Shown piece after piece: positions 1 through 17,500 of a stretch of DNA of 64,000 nucleotides (the first letter of the stretch is position 1; each line of letters starts with the position of its first letter). Made by a program: the position numbers and the translations under genes. This DNA is from Sipunculus nudus (taxonomy: Eukaryota; Annelida; Sipuncula; Golfingiida; Sipunculidae): NCBI GenBank assembly GCA_026874595.1, contig CM049310.1:27329058-27393057 (forward strand), written 5' to 3'. Under the pieces are notes generated by a model. That model made no database searches. It was given only the letters and a program-made list of their open reading frames with translations, and was not told where the DNA came from.

Positions 1-1427
1 TCTCATCTGAAATTCTCTGCATTATTTCCCCATTTTAATATCTTGCAGTTATAAATGAAAAGACATAGAAATCATCTATGGACAGATTAGTAATATCAGT
101 CAGTGACAAAGACCAGAATGAAAGATAAAACATGAAAACTAGTGTATCTATGTAATCCTGGAGATTTTTTTAAACCTGGAACACTCCCCTGATAATAATC
201 TTGCTGCTACTCTTTGAAGAGAAAATATAAAAAAACAACACAAACCAAGGAGTTATAAGTACCATATGCTTTCACGTCTCCTTGGTGAACTGATAAACAT
301 GCCAGCTTCCTTCATACTGTATCACTGGCTAACACACTATGTCCTAAATCCAGAGACCAGACTACATTCAAATTGAGCTATGATCAAAATAATACATCCA
401 CAATGAATAACATACTTCCTGTGCACATTTTACATTTCATATACCTATTTCAATGATAAAAATACACTCGGCTAATTCATTGGCATATAAATCCATCATC
501 TCCAACTATTCAGCATATGCCTATACCATGAATTATACTAAACAATCTATGAAAAATTTATGACATCTCTACAAAAAGAATCTGATCCAATAAAAATACC
601 ATATAAAAATGTTCTTTTAACACACATTGTGTTTGGCAAAACAATTTCATTCATATAAAGACATTTGTAGTACCAATATAATGAGTGTCACAATATTTTT
701 CCGAATTTTCTAATAGACAAGTGTCATTTTACATGAATAAAACCTGTAACAATATAACAATTTTAACATCTACCGTAGATATGCTCCCAGCCTTTACAGG
801 TATTCTTTAATTAGCAAATGTGACATAAAGCCGTGACCGTATTACCCTGCTGTGCCAGCACAAACAGGTATTATTTATCTAAAGTCAGTGTAAGTTTTCA
901 CAAGGTATCTGAAGTTCATTAATTTTTAATGACACATATATCTACATATTGTGAAAATCTAAAAATGATTGAATATTGAAGTCCATCCAACCATGAAATA
1001 CTAGTATTCTGCAGATATCTGTTTCATTTTTTACAGCCATCTTTGAATTGTAATGTTTGAAATTCAGAATTATCACATGGCCAACTGTCACATGTTTGGA
1101 TTATTAATAGGGCTAATCAGAATTCTCCATTTGTTACTAAGGAATGACGTTCTAATGAAACACTGAAGACACTGTTTTTTTTGGTAACTACAAAGAAGGT
1201 ATCAGCTCAATGTTTATAGTTTTTTTTTCATAATGACTGATTCTCAGTGTTTTGTGTTTTCTGGTGACACCATTAACATGATTTGTTTGTTTGAACAAGT
1301 GCATCTTAACATATATATTTCTGATTAGTGCTATTAAAATCTAAAGCAGTAATATCTCCAAAAAAATCTCAAAACACTTCATTTCACCAGCCAATGAATC
1401 TCAAATATAATAAATATTAATAAATAA

Positions 1428-1496
<69 letters not shown>

Positions 1497-2375
1497 TACA
1501 CAAGGATTATCTGGACATTCAGTCACCGGACATATCAAATAACAAATAAGTCTCTTTGATATACTAAGCTCACCTGGAGGCAAGTTTGATGGAGTAACAA
1601 CATATATATGTAAATGCATATCCCTCCCACCAAATATTAATTATAAAAGGCAGTGTTAACTGAATAATATTAACAGCTAAAACCTGTTCCACATATCAAT
1701 ACTCACTAACATAAACAAGCATTACCATTCAACTCTACTGTGTCAACAATTATAAGTCTTAATCACATTTTCACCCAGCTGTGGATTTAGTGTTAATCAT
1801 AATCTGAAAATAGCTTCCACCAAATCAGTTATATCAACGTCAAATCAAAGTTTTTGGTGTTGATAACCCCATTAAACAACTCTTCACAAGTTTTTTACAC
1901 TCACAAATCTGTGTGACCTTTAAATATGTATAAACCTACTAGGATGATACCAAAACATGATGACACACATTTCTGTGAATAATGTCAGCATCTTGAGCAT
2001 TTTAATTACATCAACAGTGTTCTACGAGCAACAGCCCTTTGGCAACTGTCTCTGTACATTCTCCCTGCCACTGTATGGTAAATGGTAATGAATATTCATA
2101 TAATAATCAAAGATGCATTTGTTTGAAATCCTGCACCTTGAATTTAATGCATGGAGCAAACAAAAGAATAATGTTAGAACACAGGAGTGAATCTCTTTGG
2201 CATTTTAGTCATATCCCTTTCAGTGTATATCCCTCTCTACTTCAATAGCCAAGTACCTTAATCAATAATTACCATAAATTCTCCATTATAAGTCACATGT
2301 CTATTAAAAGCCTCACCAAGACTTTTCAGTTCCCTATCCGTGATGCACTGACCAGGCTGCAATAAAACGAATCCT
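1..2375. other. AT-rich 3' flank of POMT1
   Basis: This stretch lies downstream of the POMT1 stop codon on the minus strand. I see no recognisable protein, RNA gene or clear mobile element. It presumably contains the POMT1 3' UTR, but I could not fix the polyadenylation site. An AATAAA on the minus strand overlaps the stop codon region (around 2379-2384) and is too close to be the functional signal with confidence. Confidence 0.6.
1432..1488. repeat. (TA)n microsatellite
   Basis: An uninterrupted run of TA dinucleotides of about 57 bp, flanked by TAAA repeats on the left and a short CA run on the right. Seen directly. It explains the poly-Tyr/Ile open frame on the minus strand here. Confidence 0.95.
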
Positions 2376-2547
2376 TCATTTATTTGTAAAGAAGTCCCAG
2401 GAGCTGAGCCACAGAAGTTCCTGGACTTCACTTGCCTGAGGAGCTTGAACGCCGTAGCTGAAGATGGAGAATTTATGGAATGCTGAAGCTGCTGATGTAA
2501 GCCAGATGAGGATCAACATGAGGAAGACCATTCTGGTGGCTCCTGGC
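2376..2547 (-). CDS. POMT1: POMT1 last exon
   Basis: It follows TATTTTATATTTCAG and encodes [20 protein letters not shown], then [14 protein letters not shown] and ends [11 protein letters not shown] before TGA. The final helix and the SWD ending match the human C-terminus (DSWDILIRKH). The incoming phase (2) agrees with the donor at 24267 across 21.7 kb of intron. The frame is intact with no sign of decay. Confidence 0.9.
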
Positions 2548-5500
2548 CTGAAATATAAAATACAGATAGTCTGATATACCAATGGCTGTATCAGACTTAC
2601 AGTTACTCAAATACAAGATTCATTAACTTCTTGAACAAATTGTTATGAAACAACATTATTTTCATCCCAGGTAATTAGACATTTTTCCCTTTGGAAACAA
2701 AAAGGTTTGAGGTTAATTCCTTCCTAAAACATACTTGCAAAAACATGTAGACAGGGGCAGGGAAACAAAATATTGTTGCCATGGTCAGCTGGTCAGATTA
2801 CCTGGATGGGTAAAAGATGAGGTTTAATGTATACGAAGTAGCCAGACTTGCCTGTCCTTAAGGCTTAACAATAAACCTTCTATTTATAACATTAGATGCC
2901 ACAATGGCTTATGTATAGACTGTATATACAATACCTGAGTGTATACACAGCATGGACTTTAGATGCCGCACTATGGATTATGAATAGACTGTATAAAATA
3001 CCTATCACATATGTGTATACACAGCATGGACTTTAGATGCAGCACTATGGATTAGGAATAGACTGTACCACATGAGTGTATACACAGCATCAACTTTAGA
3101 TGCCGCAATATGGATTATGAATAGACTGTATATAATACCTACCACATGAGGGTATACACAGCATCAACTTTACATGCTGCACTGTGGATTAGGAATAGAC
3201 TCTATAATACGTACCACATGAGTGTATACACAGCATCGACCTTAGATGCCGCACTATGGATTATGAATAGACTGTTTAAAATACCTGCCACATGAGTGTA
3301 TACACAGCACCCACTTTAGATGCCACACTATGGATTATGAATAGACTGTTTAAAATACCTGCCACATGAGTATATACACAGCATAGACTTTAGATGCTGC
3401 TCTATGGATTACGAATAGACTATATAATACATACCACATGAGTGTATACACAGCATCGACTTTAGATGCCACACTATGGATTATGAATAGACTGTATATA
3501 ATACCTACCACATGAATGTATACACAGCATCAACTTTAGATGCTGCACTATGGATTATGAATAAACTGTATATAATACCTACCACATGAGTGTATACACA
3601 GCATGGACTTTTGATGCTGCACTATGAATTATGAATAAACTGTATATAATACCTACTACATGAGTATATACACAGCATGGACTTTAGATGCCGCACTATG
3701 GATTATGAACAGACTGTATATAATACCTACCACACAAGTGTATACACAGCATCAACTTTAGATGCTGTACTATGAATTATGAATAAACTGTATATAGTAC
3801 GTACCACATGAGTTTATACACAGCATGGACTTTAGATGCTGCACTATGGATTATGAATAGACTGTATATAATACGTACCACATATATGTATACACAGCAT
3901 CAACTTTAGATGCAGCACTATAGTTATGAATAAACTTTATATAAAACCTACCACATGAGTATATACACAGCATGAACTTTAGATGCTGTACTATGAATTA
4001 TGAATAAACTGTATATAATACGTACCACATGAGTATATACACAGCATGGACTTTAGATGCTGCACTATGGATTATGAACAGACTGTATATAATACCTACC
4101 ACACAAGTGTATACACAGCATCAACTTTAGATGCAGCACTATGGATTATGAATAAACTCTATATTATACCTACCACATGAGTATATCCACAGCATGGACT
4201 TTAGATGCTGCACTATGGATTATGAATAGACTGTATATAATACGTACCACATATATGTATACATAGCATCAACTTTAGATGCAGCACTATAGTTATGAAT
4301 AAACTTTATATAAAACCTACCACATGAGTATATACACAGCATGAACTTTAGATGCTGTACTATGAATTATGAATAAACTGTATATAATACGTACCACATG
4401 AGTATATACACAGCATGGACTTTAGATGCTGCACTATGGATTATGAACAGACTGTATATAATACCTACCACACAAGTGTATACACAGCATCAACTTTAGA
4501 TGCAGCACTATGGATTATGAATAAACTCTATATTATACCTACCACATGTGTATATCCACAGCATGGACTTTAGATGCTGTACTATGAATTATGAATAAAC
4601 TGTATATAGTACGTACCACATAAGTATATACACAGCATGGACTTTAGATGCTGCACTATGGATTATGAACAGACTGTATATAATACCTACCACACAAGTG
4701 TATACACAGCATCAACTTTAGATGCAGCACTATGGATTATGAATAAACTCTATATTATACCTACCACATGAGTATATCCACAGCATGGACTTTAGATGCT
4801 GCACTATGGATTATGAATAGACTGTATATAATACGTACCACATGAGTGTATACACAGCATCGACCTTAGATGCCGCACTATGGATTATGAATAGACTGTT
4901 TAAAATACCTGCCACATGAGTGTATACACAGCACCCACTTTAGATGCCACACTATGGATTATGAATAGACTGTTTAAAATACCTGCCACATGAGTATATA
5001 CACAGCATAGACTTTAGATGCTGCTCTATGGATTACGAATAGACTATATAATACATACCACATGAGTGTATACACAGCATCGACTTTAGATGCCACACTA
5101 TGGATTATGAATAGACTGTATATAATACCTACCACATGAATGTATACACAGCATCAACTTTAGATGCTGCACTATGGATTATGAATAAACTGTATATAAT
5201 ACCTACCACATGAGTGTATACACAGCATGGACTTTTGATGCTGCACTATGAATTATGAATAAACTGTATATAATACCTACTACATGAGTATATACACAGC
5301 ATGGACTTTAGATGCCGCACTATGGATTATGAACAGACTGTATATAATACCTACCACACAAGTGTATACACAGCATCAACTTTAGATGCTGTACTATGAA
5401 TTATGAATAAACTGTATATAGTACGTACCACATGAGTTTATACACAGCATGGACTTTAGATGCTGCACTATGGATTATGAATAGACTGTATATAATACGT

Positions 5501-8500
5501 ACCACATATATGTATACACAGCATCAACTTTAGATGCAGCACTATAGTTATGAATAAACTTTATATAAAACCTACCACATGAGTATATACACAGCATGAA
5601 CTTTAGATGCTGTACTATGAATTATGAATAAACTGTATATAATACGTACCACATGAGTATATACACAGCATGGACTTTAGATGCTGCACTATGGATTATG
5701 AACAGACTGTATATAATACCTACCACACAAGTGTATACACAGCATCAACTTTAGATGCAGCACTATGGATTATGAATAAACTCTATATTATACCTACCAC
5801 ATGAGTATATCCACAGCATGGACTTTAGATGCTGCACTATGGATTATGAATAGACTGTATATAATACGTACCACATATATGTATACATAGCATCAACTTT
5901 AGATGCAGCACTATAGTTATGAATAAACTTTATATAAAACCTACCACATGAGTATATACACAGCATGAACTTTAGATGCTGTACTATGAATTATGAATAA
6001 ACTGTATATAATACGTACCACATGAGTATATACACAGCATGGACTTTAGATGCTGCACTATGGATTATGAACAGACTGTATATAATACCTACCACACAAG
6101 TGTATACACAGCATCAACTTTAGATGCAGCACTATGGATTATGAATAAACTCTATATTATACCTACCACATGTGTATATCCACAGCATGGACTTTAGATG
6201 CTGTACTATGAATTATGAATAAACTGTATATAGTACGTACCACATAAGTATATACACAGCATGGACTTTAGATGCTGCACTATGGATTATGAATAGACTG
6301 TATATAATATCTACCACATGAGTATATACACAGCATGAACTTTAGATGCTGTACTATGAATTATGAATAAACTTTATATAGTACGTACCACATGAGTATA
6401 TACACAGCATGGACTTTAAATGCTGCACTATGGATTATGAACAGACTGTATATAATACCTACCACACGAGTGTATACACAGCATCAACTTTAGATGCAGC
6501 ACTATGGATTATGAATAAACTGTATATAAAACCTACCACATGAGTATATACACAGCATGAACTTAAGATGCTGTACTATGAATTATGAATAAACTTTATA
6601 TAGTATGTACCACATGAGTATATACACAGCATGGACTTTAAATGCTGCACTATGGATTATGAACAGACTGTATACAATATCTACCACACGAGTGTATACA
6701 CAGCATCAACTTTAGATGCTGCACTATGGATTATGAATAGACCACATGAGTGTATTCACAGCATTGACTTTAGATGCTGCATTATGGATTATGAATAGAC
6801 TGTTTATAATATCTACCACATGAGTGTATACACAGCATCGACCTTAGATGCTGCACTGTGGATTATGAATAGACTGTATAAAATATCTACCACATGAGTG
6901 TATACACAGCATCAACTTAATATGTCGTACTGTGGATTATGAAAAGACTGTATAAAATACCTACCACATGAGTGTATACACAGCATCAATTTTAGATGCA
7001 GCCCTATGGATTATGAATAGACTGTACCACATGAGTGTATTCACAGCATCGACTTTAGATGCAGCACTATGGATTATGAATAGACTGTATATAATATGTA
7101 CCACATGAATGTATTCACAGCATCGACTTTAGATGCAGCACTATGGATTATGAATAGACTGTATATAATATGTACCACATGAGTGTATTCACAGCATCGA
7201 CTTTAGATGCAGCACTATGGATTATGAATAGACTGTATATAATATGTACCACATGAATGTATACACAGCATCGACTTTAGATGCTGCACTGTGGATTATG
7301 AATAGACTGTATATAATATGTACCACATGAATGTATTCACAGCATTGACTTTAGATGCCACACTATGGATTATGAATAGACTGTATATAATACGTACCAC
7401 ATGAATGTATACACAGCATCAACTTAAGATGCCGCAATATGGATTATGAATAGACTGTATATAATATGTACCACATGAATGTATTCACAGCATTGACTTT
7501 AGATGCTGCACTGTGGATTATGAATAGACTGTATATAATATGTACCACATGAATGTATTCACAGCATTGACTTTAGATGCCACACTATGGATTATGAATA
7601 GACTGTATATAATATGTACCACATGAATGTATACACAGCATCAACTTTAGATGCCGCAATATGGATTATGAATAGACTGTATATAATATGTACCACATGA
7701 ATGTATTCACAGCATCTACTTTAGATGCCGCACTATGGATTATGAATAGACTGTATATAATATGTACCACATGAATGTATTCACAGCATCGACTTTAGAT
7801 GCTGCACTGTGGATTATAAATAGACTGTATATAATATGTACCACATGAATGTATTCACAGCATTGACTTTAGATGCCACACTATGGATTATGAATAGACT
7901 GTATATAATATGTACCACATGAATGTATACACAGCATCAACTTTAGATGCCGCAATATGGATTATGAATAGACTGTATATAATACGTACCACATATATGT
8001 ATACACAGCATCAACTTTAGATGCCGCACTATGGATTATGAATAGACTGTTTATAATACGTACCACATGAATGTATACACTGCATCAACTTTAGATGCCG
8101 CAATATAGATTATGAATAGACTGTATATAATACCTACCACATGAGGGTATACACAGCATCAACTTTACATGCTGCACTGTGGATTAGGAATAGACTCTAT
8201 AATACGTACCACATGAGTGTATATACAGCACTGACTTTAGATGCCGCACTATGGATTATGAATAGGCTGTATATAATACATACCACATAAGTGTATACAC
8301 AGCATTGACCATAGATGCTGCACTGTGGATTATGAATAGACTGTATAAAATATCTACCACATGAGTGTATACACAGCATCAATTTTAGATGCCGCACTAT
8401 GGATTATGAATAGACTGTATATAATACGTACCACATGAATGTATACACAGCATCAACTTTAGATGCCGCACTATGGATTATGAATAGACTGTATATAATA

Positions 8501-11500
8501 CATAACACATGAGTGTATACACAGCATCTACTTAAGATGCTGCACTATGGATTATGAATAGACTATACAATACCTACTACACGAGTGTATACACAGCATC
8601 AACTTTACATGCTTCACTGTGTATTAGGAATAGACTATATAATACGTATCACAATAGTGTATACACAGCAACGACTTTAGATGCCGCACTATGGATTATG
8701 AACAGACTGTATATAATACCTACCACACAAGTGTATACACAGCATCAACTTTAGATGCAGCACTATGGATTATGAATAAACTCTATATGATACCTACCAC
8801 ATGAGTATATCCACAGCATGGACTTTAGATGCTGTACTATGAATAATGAATAAACTGTATATAGTACGTACCACTTAAGTATATACACAGCATGGACTTT
8901 AGATGCTGCACTATGGATTATGAATAGACTGTATATAATATCTACCACATGAGTATATACACAGCATGAACTTTAGATGCTGTACTATGAATTATGAATA
9001 AACTTTATATAGTACGTACCACATGAGTATATACACAGCATGGACTTTAAATGCTGCACTATGGATTATGAACAGACTGTATATAATACCTACCACACGA
9101 GTGTATACACAGCATCAACTTTAGATGCAGCACTATGGATTATGAATAAACTGTATATAAAACCTACCACATGAGTATATACACAGCATGAACTTTAGAT
9201 GCTGTACTATGAATTATGAATAAACTTTATATAGTACATACCACATGAGTATATAAACAGCATGGACTTTAAATGCTGCACTATGGATTATGAACAGACT
9301 GTATACAATATCTACCACACGAGTGTATACACAGCATCAACTTTAGATGCTGCACTATGGATTATGAATAGACCACATGAGTGTATTCACAGCATTGACT
9401 TTAGATGCTGCATTATGGATTATGAATAGACTGTTTATAATATCTACCACATGAGTGTATACACAGCATCAACCTTAGATGCTGCACTGTGGATTATGAA
9501 TAGACTGTTTAAAATATCTACCACATGAGTGTATACACAGCATCAACTTAATATGTCGTACTGTGGATTATGAAAAGACTGTATAAAATACCTACCACAT
9601 GAGTGTATACACAGCATCAATTTTAGATGCAGCCCTATGGATTATGAATAGACTGTACCACATGAGTGTATTCACAGCATCGACTTTAGATGCTGCACTA
9701 TGGATTATGAATAGACTGTATATAATATGTACCACATGAATGTATTCACAGCATTGACTTTAGATGCCACACTATGGATTATGAATAGACTGTATATAAT
9801 ACGTACCACATATATGTATACACAGCATCAACTTTAGATGCCGCACTATGGATTATGAATAGACTGTATATAATACGTACCACATGAATGTATACACTGC
9901 ATCAACTTTAGATGCCGCAATATGGATTTTGAATAGACTGTATATAATACCTACCACATGAGGGTATACACAGCATCAACTTTACATGCTGCACTGTGGA
10001 TTAGGAATAGACTCTATAATACGTACCACATGAGTGTATACACAGCACTGACTTTAGATGCCGCACTATGGATTATGAATAGGCTGTATATAATATATAC
10101 CAAATAAGTGTATACACAGCATTGACCATAAATGCTGCACTGTGGATTATGAATAGACTGTATAAAATATCTACCACATGAGTGTATACACAGCATCAAC
10201 TTAATATGTCGTACTGTGGATTATGAAAAGACTGTATAAAATACCTACCACATGAGTGTATACACAGCATCAATTTTAGATGCAGCACTATGGATTATGA
10301 ATAGACTGTATATAATACATAACACATGAGTGTATACACAGCATCTACTTTAGATGCTGCACTATGGATTATGAATAGACTGTACCACATGAGTGTATTC
10401 ACAGCATCGACTTTAGATGCTGCACTATGGATTATGAATAGACTGTATATAATACGTACCACATATGTATACACAGCATCAACTTTAGATGCCGCACTAT
10501 GGATTACAAATAGACCATATATAATACGTACCACATATATGTATACACAGCATCAACTTTAGATGCCGCACTATGGATTATGAAGAGACTGTATATAATA
10601 CGTACCACATGAATGTATACACAGCATCAACTTTAGATGCCGCACTATGGATTATGAATAGACTGTATATAATACCTACCACATGAGTGTATACACAGCA
10701 TCAACTTAAGATGTAGTACTGTGAATTATGAAAAGACTGTATAAAATACCTACCACACAAGTGTATACACAGCATCAATTTTAGATGCTGCACTATGGAT
10801 TATGTAAAGACTGTACCACATGAGTGTATTCACAGCATCGACTTTAGATGCAGCACTATGGATTATGAATAGACTGTATATAATACGTACCACATGAATG
10901 TATACACAGCATCAACTTTAGATGCAGCACTATGGATTATGAATAGACTGTATATAATACGTACCACATGAGTGTATTCACAGCATCGACTTTAGATGCT
11001 GCACTGTGGATTATGAATAGACTATATATAATAAGTACCTCATGAATGTATTCACAGCATCGACTTTAGATGCCACACTATGGATTATGAATAGACTGTA
11101 TATAATACCTACCACATGAATGTATACACAGCATCAACTTTAGATGCCGCACTATGGATTATGAATAAACTGTATATAATACGTACCACATAAGTATACA
11201 CAGCATCAACTTTAGATGCAGCACTATGGATTATGAATAGACTGTATATAATACGTACCACATGAGTGTATACACAGCATCAACTTTAGATGCAGCACTA
11301 TGGATTATGAATAGACTGTATATAATAAGTACCACATGAATGTATACACAGCATCAACTTTAGATGCCGCACTATGGATTATGAATAAACTGTATATAAT
11401 ACGTACCACATGAGTATACACAGCATCAACTTTAGATGCTGCACTGCTGATTATGAATAGACTGTATATAATACGTACCACATGAGTGTATTCACAGCAT

Positions 11501-14500
11501 CGACTTTAGATGCCACACTATGGATTATGAATAGACTGTATATAATACGTACCACATGAATGTATACACAGCATCAACTTTAGATGCCGCACTATGGATT
11601 ATGAATAGACTGTATATAATACGTACCACATGAATGTATACACAGCATCAACTTTAGATGCCGCACTATAGATTATGAATAAACTGTATATAATACGTAC
11701 CACATGAATGTATACACAGCATCAACTTTAGATGCCGCACTATGGATTATGAATAAACTGTATATAATACGTACCACATGAATGTATACACAGCATCAAC
11801 TTTAGATGCCACACTATGGATTATGAATAGACTGTATATAATACCTACTACATGAGTATATACACAGCATGGACTTTAGATGCCGCACTATGGATTATGA
11901 ACAGACTGTATATAATACCTACCACACAAGTGTATACACAGCATCAACTTTAGATGCTGTACTATGAATTATGAATAAACTGTATATAGTACGTACCACA
12001 TGAGTTTATACACAGCATGGACTTTAGATGCTGCACTATGGATTATGAATAGACTGTATATAATACGTACCACATATATGTATACACAGCATCAACTTTA
12101 GATGCAGCACTATAGTTATGAATAAACTTTATATAAAACCTACCACATGAGTATATACACAGCATGAACTTTAGATGCTGTACTATGAATTATGAATAAA
12201 CTGTATATAATACGTACCACATGAGTATATACACAGCATGGACTTTAGATGCTGCACTATGGATTATGAACAGACTGTATATAATACCTACCACACAAGT
12301 GTATACACAGCATCAACTTTAGATGCAGCACTATGGATTATGAATAAACTCTATATTATACCTAGCACATGAGTATATCCACAGCATGGACTTTAGATGC
12401 TGCACTATGGATTATGAATAGACTGTATATAATACGTACCACATATATGTATACACAGCATCAACTTTAGATGCAGCACTATAGTTATGAATAAACTTTA
12501 TATAAAACCTACCACATGAGTATATACACAGCATTAACTTTAGATGCTGTACTATGAATTATGAATAAACTGTATATAATATGTACCACATGAGTATATA
12601 CACAGCATGGACTTTAGATGCTGCACTATGGATTATGAACAGATTGTATATAATACCTACCACACAAGTGTATACACAGCATCAACTTTAGATGCAGCAC
12701 TATGGATTATGAATAAACTCTATATTATACCTACCACATGAGTATATCCACAGCATGGACTTTAGATACTGTACTATGAATTATGAATAAACTGTACATA
12801 GTACGTACCACATAAGTATATACACAGCATGGACTTTAGATGCTGCACTATGGATTATGAATAGACTGTATATAATATCTACCACATGAGTATATACACA
12901 GCATGAACTTTAGATGCTGTACTATGAATTATGAATAAACTTTATATAGTACGTACCACATGAGTATATACACAGCATGGACTTTAAATGCTGCACTATG
13001 GATTATGAACAGACTGTATATAATACCTACCACACGAGTGTATACACAGCATCAACTTTAGATGCAGCACTATGGATTATGAATAAACTGTATATAAAAC
13101 CTACCACATGAGTATATACACAGCATGAACTTAAGATGCTGTACTATGAATTATGAATAAACTTTATATAGTACGTACCACATGAGTATATACACAGCAT
13201 GGACTTTAAATGCTGCACTATGGACTGTATACAATATCTACCACACGAGTGTATACACAGCATCAACTTTAGATGCTGCACTATGGATTATGAATAGACC
13301 ACATGAGTGTATTCACAGCATTGACTTTAGATGCTGCATTATGGATTATGAATAGACTGTTTATAATATCTACCACATGAGTGTATACACAGCATCGACC
13401 TTAGATGCTGCACTGTGGATTATGAATAGACTGTATAAAATATCTACCACATGAGTGTATACACAGCATCAACTTAATATGTCGTACTGTGGATTATGAA
13501 AAGACTGTATAAAATACCTACCACATGAGTGTATACACAGCATCAATTTTAGATGCAGCCCTATGGATTATGAATAGACTGTACCACATGAGTGTATTCA
13601 CAGCATTGACTTTAGATGCAGCACTATGGATTATGAATAGACTGTATATAATATGTACCACATGAATGTATTCACAGCATCGACTTTAGATGCAGCACTA
13701 TGGATTATGAATAGACTGTATATAATATGTACCACATGAGTGTATTCACAGCATCGACTTTAGATGGAGCACTATGGATTATGAATAGACTGTATATAAT
13801 ATGTACCACATGAATGTATACACAGCATCGACTTTAGATGCTGCACTGTGGATTATGAATAGACTGTATATAATATGTACCACATGAATGTATTCACAGC
13901 ATTGACTTTGGATGCCACACTATGGATTATGAATAGACTGTATATAATACTTACCACATGAATGTATACACAGCATCAACTTTAGATGCCGCAATATGGA
14001 TTATGAATAGACTGTATATAATATGTACCACATGAATGTATTCACAGCATTGACTTTAGATGCTGCACTGTGGATTATGAATAGACTGTATATAATATGT
14101 ACCACATGAATGTATTCACAGCATTGACTTTAGATGCCACACTATGGATTATGAATAGACTGTATATAATATGTACCACATGAATGTATACACAGCATCA
14201 ACTTTAGATGCCGCAATATGGATTATGAATAGACTGTATATAATATGTACCACATGAATGTATTCACAGCATCTACTTTAGATGCCGCACTATGGATTAT
14301 GAATAGACTGTATATAATATGTACCACATGAATGTATTCACAGCATCGACTTTAGATGCTGCACTGTGGATTATGAATAGACTGTATATAATATGTACCA
14401 TATGAATGTATTCACAGCATTGACTTAAGATGCCACACTATGGATTATGAATAGACTGTATATAATATGTACCACATGAATGTATACACAGCATCAACTT

Positions 14501-17500
14501 TAGATGCCGCAATATGGATTATGAATAGACTGTATATAATATGTACCACATGAATGTATTCACAGCATTGACTTTAGATGCCACACTATGGATTATGAAT
14601 AGACTGTATATAATACGTACCACATATATGTATACACAGCATCAACTTTAGATGCCGCACTATGGATTATGAATAGACTGTATATAATACGTACCACATG
14701 AATGTATACACTGCATCAACTTTAGATGCCGCAATATAGATTATGAATAGACTGTATATAATACCTACCACATGAGGGTATACACAGCATCAACTTTACA
14801 TGCTGCACTGTGGATTAGGAATAGACTCTATAATACGTACCACATGAGTGTATACACAGCACTGACTTTAGATGCCACACTATGGATTATGAATAGGCTG
14901 TATATAATACATACCACATAAGTGTATACACAGCATTGACCATAGATGCTGCACTGTGGATTATGAATAGACTGTATAAAATATCTACCACATGAGTGTA
15001 TACACAGCATCAATTTTAGATGCCGCACTATGGATTATGAATAGACTGTATATAATACGTACCACATGAATGTATACACAGCATCAACTTTAGATGCCGC
15101 ACTATGGATTATGAATAGACTGTATATAATACATAACACATGAGTGTATACACAGCATCTACTTTAGATGCTGCACTATGGATTATGAATAGACTATACA
15201 ATACCTACTACACGAGTGTATACACAGCATCAACTTTACATGCTTCACTGTGGATTAGGAATAGACTATATAATACGTATCACAATAGTGTATACACAGC
15301 ATCGACTTTAGATGCCGCACTATGGATTATGAACAGACTGTATATAATACCTACCACACAAGTGTATACACAGCATCAACTTTAGATGCAGCACTATGGA
15401 TTATGAATAAACTCCATATTATACCTACCACATGAGTGTATACACAGCATCAACTTAATATGTCGTACTGTGGATTATGAAAAGACTGTATAAAATACCT
15501 ACCACATGAGTGTATACACAGCATCAATTTTAGATGCAGCCCTATGGATTATGAATAGACTGTACCACATGAGTGTATTCACAGCATCGACTTTAGATGC
15601 AGCACTATGGATTATGAATAGACTGTATATAATATGTACCACATGAATGTATTCACAGCATCGACTTTAGATGCAGCACTATGGATTATGAATAGACTGT
15701 ATATAATATGTACCACATGAGTGTATTCACAGCATCGACTTTAGATGCAGCACTATGGATTATGAATAGACTGTATATAATATGTACCACATGAATGTAT
15801 ACACAGCATCGACTTTAGATGCTGCACTGTGGATTATGAATAGACTGTATATAATATGTACCACATGAATGTATTCACAGCATTGACTTTGGATGCCACA
15901 CTATGGATTATGAATAGACTGTATATAATACGTACCACATGAATGTATACACAGCATCAACTTTAGATGCCGCAATATGGATTATGAATAGACTGTATAT
16001 AATATGTACCACATGAATGTATTCACAGCATTGACTTTAGATGCTGCACTGTGGATTATGAATAGACTGTATATAATATGTACCACATGAATGTATTCAC
16101 AGCATTGACTTTAGATGCCACACTATGGATTATGAATAGACTGTATATAATATGTACCACATGAATGTATACACAGCATCAACTTTAGATGCCGCAATAT
16201 GGATTATGAATAGACTGTATATAATATGTACCACATGAATGTATTCACAGCATCTACTTTAGATGCCGCACTATGGATTATGAATAGACTGTATATAATA
16301 TGTACCACATGAATGTATTCACAGCATCGACTTTAGATGCTGCACTGTGGATTATGAATAGACTGTATATAATATGTACCATATGAATGTATTCACAGCA
16401 TTGACTTAAGATGCCACACTATGGATTATGAATAGACTGTATATAATATGTACCACATGAATGTATACACAGCATCAACTTTAGATGCCGCAATATGGAT
16501 TATGAATAGACTGTATATAATATGTACCACATGAATGTATTCACAGCATTGACTTTAGATGCCACACTATGGATTATGAATAGACTGTATATAATACATA
16601 CCACATATATGTATACACAGCATCAACTTTAGATGCCGCACTATGGATTATGAATAGACTGTATATAATACGTACCACATGAATGTATACACTGCATCAA
16701 CTTTAGATGCCGCAATATAGATTATGAATAGACTGTATATAATACCTACCACATGAGGGTATACACAGCATCAACTTTACATGCTGCACTGTGGATTAGG
16801 AATAGACTCTATAATACGTACCACATGAGTGTATACACAGCACTGACTTTAGATGCCACACTATGGATTATGAATAGGCTGTATATAATACATACCACAT
16901 AAGTGTATACACAGCATTGACCATAGATGCTGCACTGTGGATTATGAATAGACTGTATAAAATACATACCACATGAGTGTATACACAGCATCAATTTTAG
17001 ATGCCGCACTATGGATTATGAATAGACTGTATATAATACGTACCACATGAATGTATACACAGCATCAACTTTAGATGCCGCACTATGGATTATGAATAGA
17101 CTGTATATAATACATAACACATGAGTGTATACACAGCATCAACTTTAGATGCTGCACTATGGATTATGAATAGACTATACAATACCTACTACACGAGTGT
17201 ATACACAGCATCAACTTTACATGCTTCACTGTGGATTAGGAATAGACTATATAATACGTATCACAATAGTGTATACACAGCATCGACTTTAGATGCCGCA
17301 CTATGGATTATGAACAGACTGTATATAATACCTACCACACAAGTGTATACACAGCATCAACTTTAGATGCAGCACTATGGATAATGAATAAACTCCATAT
17401 TATACCTACCACATGAGTATATCCACAGCATGGACTTTAGATGCTGTACTATGAATTATGAATAAACTTTATATAGTACGTACCACATGAGTTTATACAC

